53,682 nt of DNA from Sedimentibacter hydroxybenzoicus DSM 7310 (GTDB lineage: Bacteria; Bacillota; Clostridia; Tissierellales; Sedimentibacteraceae), in assembly GCF_013403245.1 (NCBI RefSeq), contig NZ_JACBNQ010000024.1, positions 1 through 53,682 of the forward strand, in the 5' to 3' direction. Below, piece by piece: positions 41,720 to 50,637 of this stretch. The notes beneath the pieces were generated by a model. The model did no database searches. It had not been told where the DNA came from and saw only the letters and a list, made by a program, of their open reading frames with translations. Each line of letters starts with the position of its first letter. The stretch's first letter is position 1. The translations under genes and the position numbers were made by a program.

Positions 41720-42736
41720 GTGAGTAAAATATATTTTATTGAAAATAAAGAATCTGATTACGAACAGCTTGGAAGAGATGCCGTAAAGCTGTTGGAAAAG
41801 ATAGTTTCGGAAACGGGTCATAAGTTTGACAAGGAGGTACCTATTAAGGTTCATTTCGGAGAAAAAGGAAATACAACATTTATTCCTGCGAAGTGCTATG
41901 ATGAAACTATAAAATATCTCAAGGAAATCGGAGTTTCTCCTTCATATATTGAATCCAATGTATTGTACAGGGGGTCCAGAACAACTACCGAAAGGCATAT
42001 AAAGACAGCAAAAGCTCACGGGTTTACTCAGATTCCCATCATTATTGCTGACGGAGATATAGGGACGGAATATAATGAAATTGAAATCAACAAGGATTAC
42101 ATAAGAAAATGTAAGATAGGAAAAGGCTATGGCAATTATAATCAGTTTATAGTTATGAGTCATTTTAAAGGACATGTTGCGGCAGGCTTTGGCGGCGCAT
42201 TAAAGCAGCTTGCAATGGGATTTGCTTCAAGAGGCGGAAAGCTTGAGCAGCACTCGGGGATATCTCCCGTAATAGATGCAAATAAATGCATATCCTGCGG
42301 CATATGTGCCGATAAATGTGACTACAGTGCTATTACTATACCGGATACCGCAATTATTGACGGCAATAAATGCATTGGCTGTGCCGGTTGTATAGCTGTC
42401 TGTCCTCAGAAAGCCATTGAAAATACATGGGGAGGCTCTAACTTTTTAGAGAAGCTTGCAGAATATGCATATGGAGCAGCAAAGGATAAGGATATCATAT
42501 ATATTACATTTGTTCACAATATAACTAAGGATTGTGACTGCACCGGAGCACATATGAATCCGATTGCGGAGAATATAGGTATTCTTGCCGGGAAGGACCC
42601 TGTGGCGCTGGACACCGCATGTCTGGATATGGTGCAGCAAAACGAGTCTGATATGCTTTTTGACAAAGGCAGGAAAACACTTAAGCATGCAGAAAAAATC
42701 GGCTTGGGAACAATGGAGTATGAGCTTGTTTATTAA
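41720..42736 (+). CDS. DUF362 protein with two [4Fe-4S] clusters
   Basis: The 338-aa protein has the DUF362 fold (about residues 1-185, with PIKVHFGEKGNTTFI, then FIVMSHFKGHVAAGFGGALK). A bacterial-type ferredoxin insert follows, with CISCGICADKCDYSAI (about 190-205) and CIGCAGCIAVCPQKAI (about 217-232), giving eight Cys for two [4Fe-4S] clusters. The DUF362 end carries DPVALDTACLDMV. The family is common in anaerobes; its redox partner and substrate are not known. The start is GTG at 41720 with AGAGAGGTG upstream. The next gene is 20 nt downstream. Confidence 0.87.
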   Translation: MSKIYFIENKESDYEQLGRDAVKLLEKIVSETGHKFDKEVPIKVHFGEKGNTTFIPAKCYDETIKYLKEIGVSPSYIESNVLYRGSRTTTERHIKTAKAHGFTQIPIIIADGDIGTEYNEIEINKDYIRKCKIGKGYGNYNQFIVMSHFKGHVAAGFGGALKQLAMGFASRGGKLEQHSGISPVIDANKCISCGICADKCDYSAITIPDTAIIDGNKCIGCAGCIAVCPQKAIENTWGGSNFLEKLAEYAYGAAKDKDIIYITFVHNITKDCDCTGAHMNPIAENIGILAGKDPVALDTACLDMVQQNESDMLFDKGRKTLKHAEKIGLGTMEYELVY

Positions 42737-42756
42737 TAATAAATAAGGAGTGTATT

Positions 42757-43338
42757 ATGGCAAATACAAATGAAATAAACGGTAATAAAGATTTGTCAAT
42801 TGAACAACGTGATAATCTGCTTAAAATATTAAAAACACGTTTTGAGAAAAACATGAACCGTCATAATGATTTTGAATGGAATAATGTGCAGGCGAGATTG
42901 GAAAATAATCCCGAAAAGCTATGGTCGCTCAATGAAATGGAGCGTACGGTCGGAGAACCGGATGTTGTCGGATATGATACCGATACCGATGAATATATTT
43001 TTTATGACTGTTCGGCTGAAAGTCCGAAAGGCCGAAGAAGTATTTGTTATGACCGTGAGGCGATGGATTCTCGAAAGGAACATAAACCGGAAAATAATGC
43101 TATGGACATGGCATATGATATGGGAATTAAGCTCTTAACAGAAGAGCAGTATAGAGAGCTGCAGAAATTAGGAAAATTCGATACAAAGACATCAAGCTGG
43201 GTTAAAACACCTGAAAAAATAAGGAAACTTGGAGGGGCAATATTTTGTGACTGCCGATACGACACCGTGTTTGTATACCACAATGGAGCAGAATCTTACT
43301 ATGGCGCCAGAGGATTCCGAGGAATATTAAGGGTATAA
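42757..43338 (+). CDS. DUF4256-domain protein
   Basis: The 193-aa protein is a full-length DUF4256 member, recognised by LLKILKTRFEKNMNRHNDFE (about residues 22-41), FYDCSAESPKGRRSICYDREA (in parts, about 89-108) and the end FVYHNGAESYYGARGFRG. It is soluble, with no signal or membrane helix. The biochemical role of the family is unknown. It starts 20 nt after the DUF362 gene, with AAGGAGTG as ribosome site, and is followed by a hairpin, so the two may form an operon. Confidence 0.82.
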   Translation: MANTNEINGNKDLSIEQRDNLLKILKTRFEKNMNRHNDFEWNNVQARLENNPEKLWSLNEMERTVGEPDVVGYDTDTDEYIFYDCSAESPKGRRSICYDREAMDSRKEHKPENNAMDMAYDMGIKLLTEEQYRELQKLGKFDTKTSSWVKTPEKIRKLGGAIFCDCRYDTVFVYHNGAESYYGARGFRGILRV

Positions 43339-43354
43339 TATTTCTTTGTATTAC

Positions 43355-43387
43355 AACCTCAATTCTGAAAAAATTGGAATTGAGGTT
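43355..43387 (+). terminator. hairpin after the DUF4256 gene
   Basis: AACCTCAATTC (43355-43365) pairs with GAATTGAGGTT (43377-43387). The T run is weak (GATTCATTT). Confidence 0.6.
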
Positions 43388-43426
43388 GATTCATTTATAC
43401 TTATTAATCTTGTGCATAAATTCTTA

Positions 43427-43455
43427 TTGAATGTTACGAACTAAAATTGTATTAT
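43427..43455 (+). promoter_or_regulatory. promoter of the MATE gene
   Basis: TTGAAT (43427-43432), 17 nt, TATTAT (43450-43455), about 60 nt before the MATE start. Confidence 0.5.
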
Positions 43456-43518
43456 TATATAATATATGCTTACTTGACTGCAGAGGAAAGCTAAAATAAA
43501 ATAATTAACGGAGAACTT

Positions 43519-44868
43519 ATGAATTTTTTTAAAAATAAAATATTTCTTAAAACAATGCTCGCCATAGCACTGCCGATTGCACTACAAAATTTAATAACTT
43601 CATCTGTAAATATGGTTGACACATTGATGATCAGCAGCTTGGGTCAAACCAGTATTGCAGCCGTGGGGTTGGCAAACCAGTTTTTTTTCTTTTATGTCCT
43701 TATAGTCTTTGGTATTAATAGCGGCTCTTCGATTTTTATCGCTCAGTATTGGGGTAAGGAGGATATACCGAGTATCAGAAAGGTTTTAGGACTTGCCGTA
43801 TCTCTAAGTGCATTGGTGGGAATTGTTTTTACTGTAACGGCAGTATTATTCCCGCAATTTATAATGAGAATACTGATTGATGAACCGGAGGTAATAAGAT
43901 TAGGCAGCGATTATTTAAGAATCGTAGCACTGTCATATATTCCCACTGCATTAGCATTTGCATTCAGCGTTGCATTAAGAACTACCGGAAAACCTCAGAT
44001 ACCCATGAAGATTTCTATAATTTCTTTTTTTACCAATACGGTATTTAATTATATACTAATATTCGGAAAGCTTGGAATTCCGGCAATGGGTGTAAAAGGT
44101 GCTGCATGGGGAACTTTTATTGCAAGATTTATAGAAATAGGAGTAACTCTTTATGCGATTTATTGCAAGGACGGCGTATTGGCAGCAAGCATAAAGGAAT
44201 TATTCAGCTGGAATAAAGAATTTTTTAATAAATATATAAAGACAACCTATCCCGTAATATTAGCTGAGGGAGCATGGTCATTAGGCCAGGTAATGTATTC
44301 GATTGCATATGCGAAGCTTGGAGAGGAAGCAACCGCGGCAATTCAAATTACAAACACGATTCAAAATGTTTTTTTTGTCTTAGTCAGAGGAGTAGCCAAT
44401 GCATGTACGGTAATGATCGGAAGCAAAATCGGCAGCGGTGATGAGGAAGAAGCATATGAATATGCCAAAAATTTCATGATACTGGCGACGTTATTAGGAC
44501 TTATATTGGGTATAATTCAAGCATTGACACCTGATCTGACTCTAAAGCTATTCAGAGGATTAGATCAGAGCCTGTATCATACATCCAAGAATCTGTTGAT
44601 TGTTATGGGACTAACCTTTGTTATAAAGGTATTGGGTGCCACCGGTATAGTAGGAGTATTAAGAGGCGGCGGAGATACAACATTTGCTATGATACTAGAT
44701 GCCGGAACGGTATGGGTTATCGGAGTACCGGTTGCCTTTATCGGAGCTCTGCTATTAGATATACCGGTTTATCTGATATACGCAATAGTGACAATAGAAG
44801 AATTAATCAAGGTTATACTGATTATACCTAGAATCATATCTAAAAAATGGATAAAGGATGTAACTTAA
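43519..44868 (+). CDS. MATE-family efflux transporter
   Basis: The 449-aa protein has twelve hydrophobic segments in two similar halves, as in MATE exporters of the NorM/DinF class. Typical pieces are LPIALQNLITSSVNMVDTLM in the first helices and the family GVLRGGGDTTFAMILD in the second half (about residues 373-390). These transporters expel cationic drugs or metabolites using sodium or proton gradients. Its own promoter and a spacing of about 180 nt from the previous gene suggest an independent unit. Substrate unknown. Confidence 0.9.
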   Translation: MNFFKNKIFLKTMLAIALPIALQNLITSSVNMVDTLMISSLGQTSIAAVGLANQFFFFYVLIVFGINSGSSIFIAQYWGKEDIPSIRKVLGLAVSLSALVGIVFTVTAVLFPQFIMRILIDEPEVIRLGSDYLRIVALSYIPTALAFAFSVALRTTGKPQIPMKISIISFFTNTVFNYILIFGKLGIPAMGVKGAAWGTFIARFIEIGVTLYAIYCKDGVLAASIKELFSWNKEFFNKYIKTTYPVILAEGAWSLGQVMYSIAYAKLGEEATAAIQITNTIQNVFFVLVRGVANACTVMIGSKIGSGDEEEAYEYAKNFMILATLLGLILGIIQALTPDLTLKLFRGLDQSLYHTSKNLLIVMGLTFVIKVLGATGIVGVLRGGGDTTFAMILDAGTVWVIGVPVAFIGALLLDIPVYLIYAIVTIEELIKVILIIPRIISKKWIKDVT

Positions 44869-44899
44869 GTTTAGTTGCTTCAAATAGCGGAGGACACAG

Positions 44900-46102
44900 A
44901 TGATTCTTTCCAATATTGATATGGCAACAATTTTAATTGTTCTCGTTTTAGGACACCTTTTAACGGGAGTATTCATTGTTGCCTACACCTGGAAACAAAA
45001 TAGAAGCAAATCGGTCAATATCTTTTTGATTTCAAAGCTGCTTCAGCTGACTGCATGGATTATGATTGGTTTGAGAGGTGTTATACCAAATATGGTTTTA
45101 GTAGCCGCAGGTAATTCTGTATTATTTACTGGTACGGCTATGGAGCTGACTGCTCTCATGATTTTAAAAAACTTTTATACTGAAAAAGTAAAAAGGTATT
45201 ATAACTTCATGTTTGTTTTTTTCATCATTATATTTGTTTTCGTCACAGCATATGGTTTCCCGGAGAATATCAGAATCGCAGTTTCATCTTTAATTTCAGG
45301 CATATTAATGGTATTTCCGGTATATAAGCTTTTTGCAGATGATAAAGCTTCCGGTTTGCAAAAAGTAATCTCGGTTTTTTACAGCCTTATAATGATATTT
45401 TCGTTATTCCGTGTTATTGCAGCACTGACAACAGAACTGGATATGAATTTGGCATCAAAGAACATTTATAATACATGGTTGTTCTTGATTATCTATATTG
45501 TGATGCTTACGGGAAGTACCGGATTCATCCTCCTTGATAAGGAAAAACAGGATGTGGAGTTGTTAAAAGCTGCCTCTCTTGACGGATTGACCAATATATT
45601 GAACCGAAAGACATTTATATTGCGTTCTAAAGAGGTTATTTCCTTGTGCGTGAGAAAGCAAGAAAATATATCATTTCTGTTGATTGATATTGATGACTTT
45701 AAAAAAGTCAATGACGAGTATGGTCACTTTATAGGTGATGTCGTATTGCAGAATTTTGCAAATATAATTAAAAAACAATTGAGAGATTATGATTTGTTCG
45801 GGAGGTATGGTGGAGAAGAATTTGCCATATTGCTTCCGGGTACAGACGGGAAAAATGCGGAGGAAGTTGCGGAACGCTTAAGGTCAACGATAGAGAATTC
45901 GCACGTATATACCGATATTAAAATAAAGTATACGATAAGTATAGGATTCTTGAGTATACTTCCCGACGAAGGAACAGATATTGACATGCTTTATAAGCTT
46001 TGTGATAAGGCTCTTTATCTGGCGAAATCCCAAGGTAAAAATTGCAGCAGACGGGCTGAGATACCTTCCTTTCGGGAAGATAATACGGAGGAATTAAAAT
46101 GA
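44900..46102 (+). CDS. membrane diguanylate cyclase
   Basis: The 400-aa protein has about six or seven hydrophobic segments in residues 1-210, without a large extracellular domain, followed by a GGDEF domain (about 230-385). The active site reads GGEEF (304-308). RDYD five residues earlier matches the RxxD inhibitory site. It should make cyclic di-GMP. The membrane part may itself sense a ligand or membrane state. It is 31 nt after the MATE gene, and its stop overlaps the methyltransferase start by 4 nt (ATGA), so it is translated with that gene. Confidence 0.88.
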   Translation: MILSNIDMATILIVLVLGHLLTGVFIVAYTWKQNRSKSVNIFLISKLLQLTAWIMIGLRGVIPNMVLVAAGNSVLFTGTAMELTALMILKNFYTEKVKRYYNFMFVFFIIIFVFVTAYGFPENIRIAVSSLISGILMVFPVYKLFADDKASGLQKVISVFYSLIMIFSLFRVIAALTTELDMNLASKNIYNTWLFLIIYIVMLTGSTGFILLDKEKQDVELLKAASLDGLTNILNRKTFILRSKEVISLCVRKQENISFLLIDIDDFKKVNDEYGHFIGDVVLQNFANIIKKQLRDYDLFGRYGGEEFAILLPGTDGKNAEEVAERLRSTIENSHVYTDIKIKYTISIGFLSILPDEGTDIDMLYKLCDKALYLAKSQGKNCSRRAEIPSFREDNTEELK

Positions 46103-46833
46103 AGGAAAACAAATACGACGATAATACATTTTTTCAAAAATACAGCCAGATGAGCCGTTCTCAAAAAGGACTGCAGGGTGCGGGAGAATGGGAGACACTA
46201 AGAAGGCTGCTGCCGGATTTCAAGGGTAAGAGAGTGCTTGACTTAGGCTGCGGCTATGGCTGGCACTGTATATATGCTATGGAAAACGGTGCTTCTTCAG
46301 CTGTAGGGGTTGATATTTCTCGAAAAATGCTTGAGACAGCAAAAGAAAAAACATACTTTCCAGAAATTGAATACATATGCCGCCCTATAGAAGAAGTAGA
46401 TTTTCCTGAGGAGAGCTTTGATATAATACTGAGTTCTCTTGCACTTCATTATGTAGTAGATTACGAAAATTTGATAAAAAAGATATATAAAATGCTGAAG
46501 CATGGCGGTAATTTAGTTTTTACGGTTGAACATCCTGTTTTTACCGCTTACGGAACACAGGAATGGCATTATAACGAAAATGGAGAAATACTGCATTTCC
46601 CCGTGGACAACTATTATTATGAAGGTAAGAGGACAGCGGTGTTTTTGGGAGAAAAGGTTATAAAGTATCACAGAACACTGACCACATATCTTAACACACT
46701 GCTTATGAACGGCTTTACAATAAAAAATATTGTGGAACCTCAACCTCCCCAAGACATGATGGATGTACCCGGGATGAAGGATGAAATGCGCCGACCTATG
46801 ATGCTGATTGTTTCGGCGAGAAAAATTAAATAA
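46099..46833 (+). CDS. class I SAM-dependent methyltransferase
   Basis: The 244-aa protein has the Rossmann methyltransferase fold. Motif I is VLDLGCGYGWHCIYA (about residues 47-61), the acidic end of strand 2 is GVDISRKMLETA, and FDIILSSLALHYVVDY follows at motif IV. The C-terminal part (about 150-244) is the variable substrate-binding half. It resembles ubiquinone-type (UbiE/Methyltransf_11) methylases; the substrate is unknown. It overlaps the GGDEF gene by 4 nt, and the pairing with a cyclase has no obvious explanation. Confidence 0.9.
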   Translation: MKENKYDDNTFFQKYSQMSRSQKGLQGAGEWETLRRLLPDFKGKRVLDLGCGYGWHCIYAMENGASSAVGVDISRKMLETAKEKTYFPEIEYICRPIEEVDFPEESFDIILSSLALHYVVDYENLIKKIYKMLKHGGNLVFTVEHPVFTAYGTQEWHYNENGEILHFPVDNYYYEGKRTAVFLGEKVIKYHRTLTTYLNTLLMNGFTIKNIVEPQPPQDMMDVPGMKDEMRRPMMLIVSARKIK

Positions 46834-46867
46834 AATAATATGTTTTTAAATTTCTCCGATCAAAGAA

Positions 46868-46889
46868 CCTTAAATTTACCTTAAATTAA
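46868..46889 (+). promoter_or_regulatory. 11-bp direct repeats upstream of the two-component system
   Basis: CCTTAAATTTA (46868-46878) and CCTTAAATTAA (46879-46889) are adjacent tandem repeats with the one-turn spacing that OmpR/PhoB-type regulators bind. A weaker third copy may follow. Confidence 0.5.
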
Positions 46890-46932
46890 CAATTAAATAT
46901 TTATTACTCAGTTTTTTTATGTTATATTGATG

Positions 46933-46961
46933 TTGACATTATATAAATAATATTGTTAATA
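46933..46961 (+). promoter_or_regulatory. promoter of the two-component operon
   Basis: TTGACA (46933-46938), 17 nt, TTAATA (46956-46961). Confidence 0.45.
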
Positions 46962-46974
46962 AATGGGGTGTAAA

Positions 46975-47682
46975 ATGAAAGTTCTTGTTGTTGAAGATGA
47001 AGCTGATATCAGAAATCTTATAAAAATAGCACTGGAGAGTGAAGGATATCTCGTCAACACCGCAGTTGACGGAATTGAGGCACTAAAAATATTAAAGGAG
47101 CAGGATTTTGATTTAGCTGTCTTGGATGTTATGATGCCGCGGCTTGACGGGTTTAATTTATTAAGAAAAATAAGAGAAGGAAGTACTATTCCTGTTATAT
47201 TTCTTACAGCGAGAGCAGACGATATGGATAAGGTGCTGGGACTTGAAATGGGAGCGGACGATTATGTTTCCAAGCCATTCTCAATGAATGAGCTGCTTGC
47301 AAGGGTTAAGGCACAGCTTAGAAGAAATCATGACTATCTGGCTTCAAAAGATGATGATAATAACTTGCTTCAGTATGGTGATTTGGCTATAAACGCAGAC
47401 AGCTGCTGCGCTTATGTTAAAAATGAACAGATAGAGCTTAATGCTAAGGAATACAAGCTTTTGTTACATCTTATGGAAAATCCGGAAAGAGTATTTACTA
47501 AAAAACAGCTTTATAATGCGGTATGGGATGATGATTATTACTATGATGACAATACAATTATGGTTCACATCAGCCATCTGCGCAACAAGATTGAAATCGA
47601 TCCTCAAGATCCTGAATATATAAAGACTATACGCGGCATAGGATATAAGCTTCATAAAACGGGTGTTCACAATGAAAGGTAA
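46975..47682 (+). CDS. OmpR/PhoB-family response regulator
   Basis: The 235-aa protein has a receiver domain (about residues 1-115) with Asp51 as phosphorylation site in LAVLDVMMPRLDG, Lys in DDYVSKPF, and a C-terminal winged helix (about 135-230, ending RGIGYKLHKTG). It controls genes after phosphorylation by the downstream kinase. Start ATG 46975 follows GGGGTG; an in-frame ATG at 46963 would lack a ribosome site. Tandem 11-bp repeats upstream may be its own binding site. It overlaps the kinase gene. Confidence 0.92.
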   Translation: MKVLVVEDEADIRNLIKIALESEGYLVNTAVDGIEALKILKEQDFDLAVLDVMMPRLDGFNLLRKIREGSTIPVIFLTARADDMDKVLGLEMGADDYVSKPFSMNELLARVKAQLRRNHDYLASKDDDNNLLQYGDLAINADSCCAYVKNEQIELNAKEYKLLLHLMENPERVFTKKQLYNAVWDDDYYYDDNTIMVHISHLRNKIEIDPQDPEYIKTIRGIGYKLHKTGVHNER

Positions 47683-49078
47683 GATTTCCAATCAATTTTT
47701 CAGGAATTATCTTATAATTTTCTGCCTGTCAATTTTAGCTGCCGTGCTTGTATATTTACTTTCCGGATTTACCAATGACATCATTTCAAAAACACTTGTA
47801 AAAAATATATATCCTGCAAGCCTGCTGATGAAAGATGATTATACAGATATTGATGCGGAACCCGTTGTTCGAAACGGAGGGGGCATTCAGGTAATCAATG
47901 ATCGGTATGAGGTAGTATACTCTAAGGGATTAGATACGATTGGTACTGAAAGACTTACTGTAAGCGAATTCACTCAATTCCTTATCAGAAGCAAGGAAAA
48001 GGGACATCAGTACAGCTATGATATACTGTACAATCCGCAAGGCGGGTTTTGGCTGATAGTAACCTTTCCTACATCTATACGACTGGACATATCCTTTGTT
48101 TACAATAGAGAAGCCGTACCTAAGGATGTTAAAAATGTATCCCTAGTATTTGCTGCAATAATTGTTTTATATTTACTCATGTTGGGATTATTCGCAGTTG
48201 TTTTTTCGAGAATTTCATCCGTCAGTATTACTAAACCGTTAAAAATGCTGCTGACTGGAACTAAACGGTTAAGAGAGGGCGATTATTCAGCAAGGGTTAA
48301 TTTGAATTTAAAAAATGAGTTTGCGGATTTACAGGATACCTTTAATGATATGGCACAAAAAATTGAGACGGAAATATCATTGAGAGAACAGGCGGAGCTT
48401 GAAAGAAAAAGAATGATAATGGATATTTCTCATGACTTAAAAAATCCTTTGGCAAGTGTTGTCGGATATACGGAGCTTTGTTTGCAAAAAACAGATGAAT
48501 CAGACAAGAGCTTACGTGACTATCTTAAGATTATTTTAAAAAACAGCAGAAGGGCCTCTGATTTATTGAATGACTTATTTGAATTTGCCAAATTGGAAAG
48601 CGCGGATTACTCTATTAAGCTTCTTAAAACAGATATATGTGAATATTTAAGGCAGGCTTGCGGAGATTTGTTACCCATGCTGGAGCAGGCAGGCTTCGAT
48701 TATAATTTTAATATCCCTGAAGAAGCTGTATACGTTATGCTGGATACCGTTCAGATGAACCGTGTATTATATAACCTGACTGATAATTTAATCAGATATA
48801 ATCCGGAAGGAACAAGTTTGATTGTCAGTTTATATGAAGAGCATGACAATGCAGTAATCATATTTAAGGATAACGGAATCGGAATTCCCTCCGATATTGT
48901 AAATAATATTTTCAAGCCATTTGTAAGAGTGGACGATTCTCGTAATTCTCAAACAGGCGGAACCGGTCTGGGGCTTTCGATAGCATACAAAATTATTAGG
49001 AAGCATGGCGGCAATATTGATATACAAACGGATTTAAATCAAGGATGCACATTTATTATTACGCTGCCTAAGAAATAA
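47672..49078 (+). CDS. membrane sensor histidine kinase
   Basis: The 468-aa kinase has helix 1 (about residues 10-30), an extracytoplasmic sensor domain (about 31-155), helix 2 (about 157-182), a HAMP domain (about 183-235), a HisKA domain with His254 in MDISHDLKNPL, and a HATPase_c domain. The latter has the N box (NLTDNLIRY), the G1 box DNGIGIP and the G2 box GGTGLGLSIAY. It should phosphorylate Asp51 of the regulator just upstream. ATG 47672 lies within the end of that gene (11-nt overlap); a GTG at 47663 is also possible. A terminator follows. The signal is unknown. Confidence 0.92.
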   Translation: MKGKISNQFFRNYLIIFCLSILAAVLVYLLSGFTNDIISKTLVKNIYPASLLMKDDYTDIDAEPVVRNGGGIQVINDRYEVVYSKGLDTIGTERLTVSEFTQFLIRSKEKGHQYSYDILYNPQGGFWLIVTFPTSIRLDISFVYNREAVPKDVKNVSLVFAAIIVLYLLMLGLFAVVFSRISSVSITKPLKMLLTGTKRLREGDYSARVNLNLKNEFADLQDTFNDMAQKIETEISLREQAELERKRMIMDISHDLKNPLASVVGYTELCLQKTDESDKSLRDYLKIILKNSRRASDLLNDLFEFAKLESADYSIKLLKTDICEYLRQACGDLLPMLEQAGFDYNFNIPEEAVYVMLDTVQMNRVLYNLTDNLIRYNPEGTSLIVSLYEEHDNAVIIFKDNGIGIPSDIVNNIFKPFVRVDDSRNSQTGGTGLGLSIAYKIIRKHGGNIDIQTDLNQGCTFIITLPKK

Positions 49079-49120
49079 GTACTACTGACGTCTATAGAGG
49101 GAGGCGTCTTAATTTAGATG

Positions 49121-49164
49121 ATGGACTGTTGTGAAACGATATAGTTGAGCAACAGTCCATTTTT
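49121..49164 (+). terminator. terminator after the histidine kinase gene
   Basis: ATGGACTGTTG (49121-49131) pairs perfectly with CAACAGTCCAT (49150-49160), followed by TTTT. Confidence 0.8.
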
Positions 49165-49173
49165 ATATAATAG

Positions 49174-49202
49174 TTGACAGTAAATGATGCAAATAATATA
49201 AT
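49174..49202 (+). promoter_or_regulatory. consensus promoter of the HD-GYP gene
   Basis: TTGACA (49174-49179), 17 nt, TATAAT (49197-49202): a full sigma-A consensus. Confidence 0.8.
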
Positions 49203-49224
49203 AATATTTGACTAAAGTAAAATA

Positions 49225-49240
49225 TTATACTACAGTATAA
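49225..49240. promoter_or_regulatory. palindrome downstream of the HD-GYP promoter
   Basis: TTATACT (49225-49231) and AGTATAA (49234-49240) are perfect arms around AC, between the promoter and the ribosome site; a likely operator. Confidence 0.5.
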
Positions 49241-49262
49241 AATTATTCTCAGGTGGTGTTAT

Positions 49263-49844
49263 ATGATTCAGAATATAAAAAATGTTAACTACCTTAATTT
49301 GATGAAGCATGATTTTTCTTTAGAATTATTTATACATTCCAATAATGTTGCCAATATTGCAATGAAAATGGCTGATGAAATTAAACTATGTGCCGGAGAA
49401 AAACAGATACTTTATGAAGAGGCATTATATCATGATATTGGTAAAAGTAAAATTCCGGAAGCTGTTTTGTATAAAAAGAGCAGATTATCACCCGATGAAT
49501 GGGAGATTATGAAACAGCATACCATTTATTCGCAGGAATTATATTTATACGTCGTAGATAATAATGGTAATAGTACAGAAAAAGCAAGAATAATCAGACA
49601 TCACCATGAGAATTGGGATGGAACAGGATATCCTGATAAAATAATGGGAGAAGATATTCCATTGCATAGCAGAATTATCAGAATAGCAGATATATTTGAT
49701 GCAATCACGCAACGCAGAATATACAGACCTTATCGTATAGAAAACCCACTGAACTTAATGGAAGAAATGGAAGGTAAAGAAATAGAGTCTTATATTTTCA
49801 GGAAGAACTATTACTTATTCAAAAGGTTATTGGCGAATCAGTAA
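49263..49844 (+). CDS. stand-alone HD-GYP-type phosphodiesterase domain
   Basis: The 193-aa protein is little more than one HD-GYP domain. His57-Asp58 in YHDIGKSKIP bind metal, a second His is in HTIYSQELY, then HHHENWDGTGYPD with the GTGYP form of the GYP loop (residues 120-124), and RIIRIADIFDAITQ. HD-GYP enzymes break cyclic di-GMP to pGpG or GMP. No receiver or sensor domain is attached, unlike most family members, so it may act through a partner. The gene is alone, behind a consensus promoter and a palindrome. Confidence 0.85.
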   Translation: MIQNIKNVNYLNLMKHDFSLELFIHSNNVANIAMKMADEIKLCAGEKQILYEEALYHDIGKSKIPEAVLYKKSRLSPDEWEIMKQHTIYSQELYLYVVDNNGNSTEKARIIRHHHENWDGTGYPDKIMGEDIPLHSRIIRIADIFDAITQRRIYRPYRIENPLNLMEEMEGKEIESYIFRKNYYLFKRLLANQ

Positions 49845-49913
49845 AAAACAGACATCAAGCTGTTGCCGTTAATCTATATGATAAATATATGAATACAAGG
49901 AGTCAAAATTAAA

Positions 49914-50600
49914 ATGAACGGACCAAAGACACAATTAACATTAAGAGAGCTGAATTTTGCAAAAACAAGGTATAAAATTCTACAAACCTTTTTAGAATTA
50001 AATATGAAAAAAGATTATGAGAACATTACTGTAGATGATATATGTGATGTGGCGGAAATATCAAGAGGAACATTCTTTAACTATTTTCCTACGAAGGAGC
50101 ACATTTACACTTATTACGGATGGTGCTTCTGTGCAAGACTTTTTGTTGAATTAAACACTGAAAAATATAAAAAAAGTTCAAGCTATGACAAAATTAAATT
50201 TATCTTTGATTTTACGGTAAAAGAAGACAATAAATATGATAATCAGATGCCCCTTTTTATAAGTCATATATTAAGGCGTGATATGAATATCATTAAGGAA
50301 GTAGAATATACAAAATCAGATTATATATATCAGTTCCCAAACGACGAAGCTTTAATTACGGACTCTTTAAAAATAAGAATACCTACTGTAGGGGAGCTAC
50401 TTATAAATTTGCTGAAAGAAGGAATTGAAAAAAAAGAATTCAAATCTGATATAGATATTAAAAAAGCAGTGTTCCATTTGTTGTCTATATATTTCAGTCC
50501 ATATATTATTTACAAGTTCCTGCGTCAGGAATGTCCCTTAGAAGAAGTATATACAGCATTGCTGGACGACATAATAGAACCCATGCGAAATAAAGATTAG
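49914..50600 (+). CDS. TetR/AcrR-family transcriptional regulator
   Basis: The 228-aa protein has a TetR helix-turn-helix near residues 20-65 (ITVDDICDVAEISRGTFFNYFPTKEHIY in parts) and a C-terminal ligand-binding and dimer domain. It probably controls the metallo-beta-lactamase-fold gene 37 nt downstream, or the flavodoxin remnant. The ATG has AAGGAG 12 nt upstream, a somewhat long spacing. No operator dyad was identified with confidence. Confidence 0.88.
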   Translation: MNGPKTQLTLRELNFAKTRYKILQTFLELNMKKDYENITVDDICDVAEISRGTFFNYFPTKEHIYTYYGWCFCARLFVELNTEKYKKSSSYDKIKFIFDFTVKEDNKYDNQMPLFISHILRRDMNIIKEVEYTKSDYIYQFPNDEALITDSLKIRIPTVGELLINLLKEGIEKKEFKSDIDIKKAVFHLLSIYFSPYIIYKFLRQECPLEEVYTALLDDIIEPMRNKD

Positions 50601-50637
50601 GATTAAATAAATAAGTTATTTCAGTAAGGAGGAGATA

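Noticed and set aside
41606-41854. 82-codon reverse-strand open frame between sfsA and the DUF362 gene
   Set aside because: It covers the DUF362 promoter and start, has no ribosome site and no recognisable motif.
49084-49110. CGTCTA at 49089 as a third ECF -10 element
   Set aside because: No AAC lies 16-17 nt upstream.
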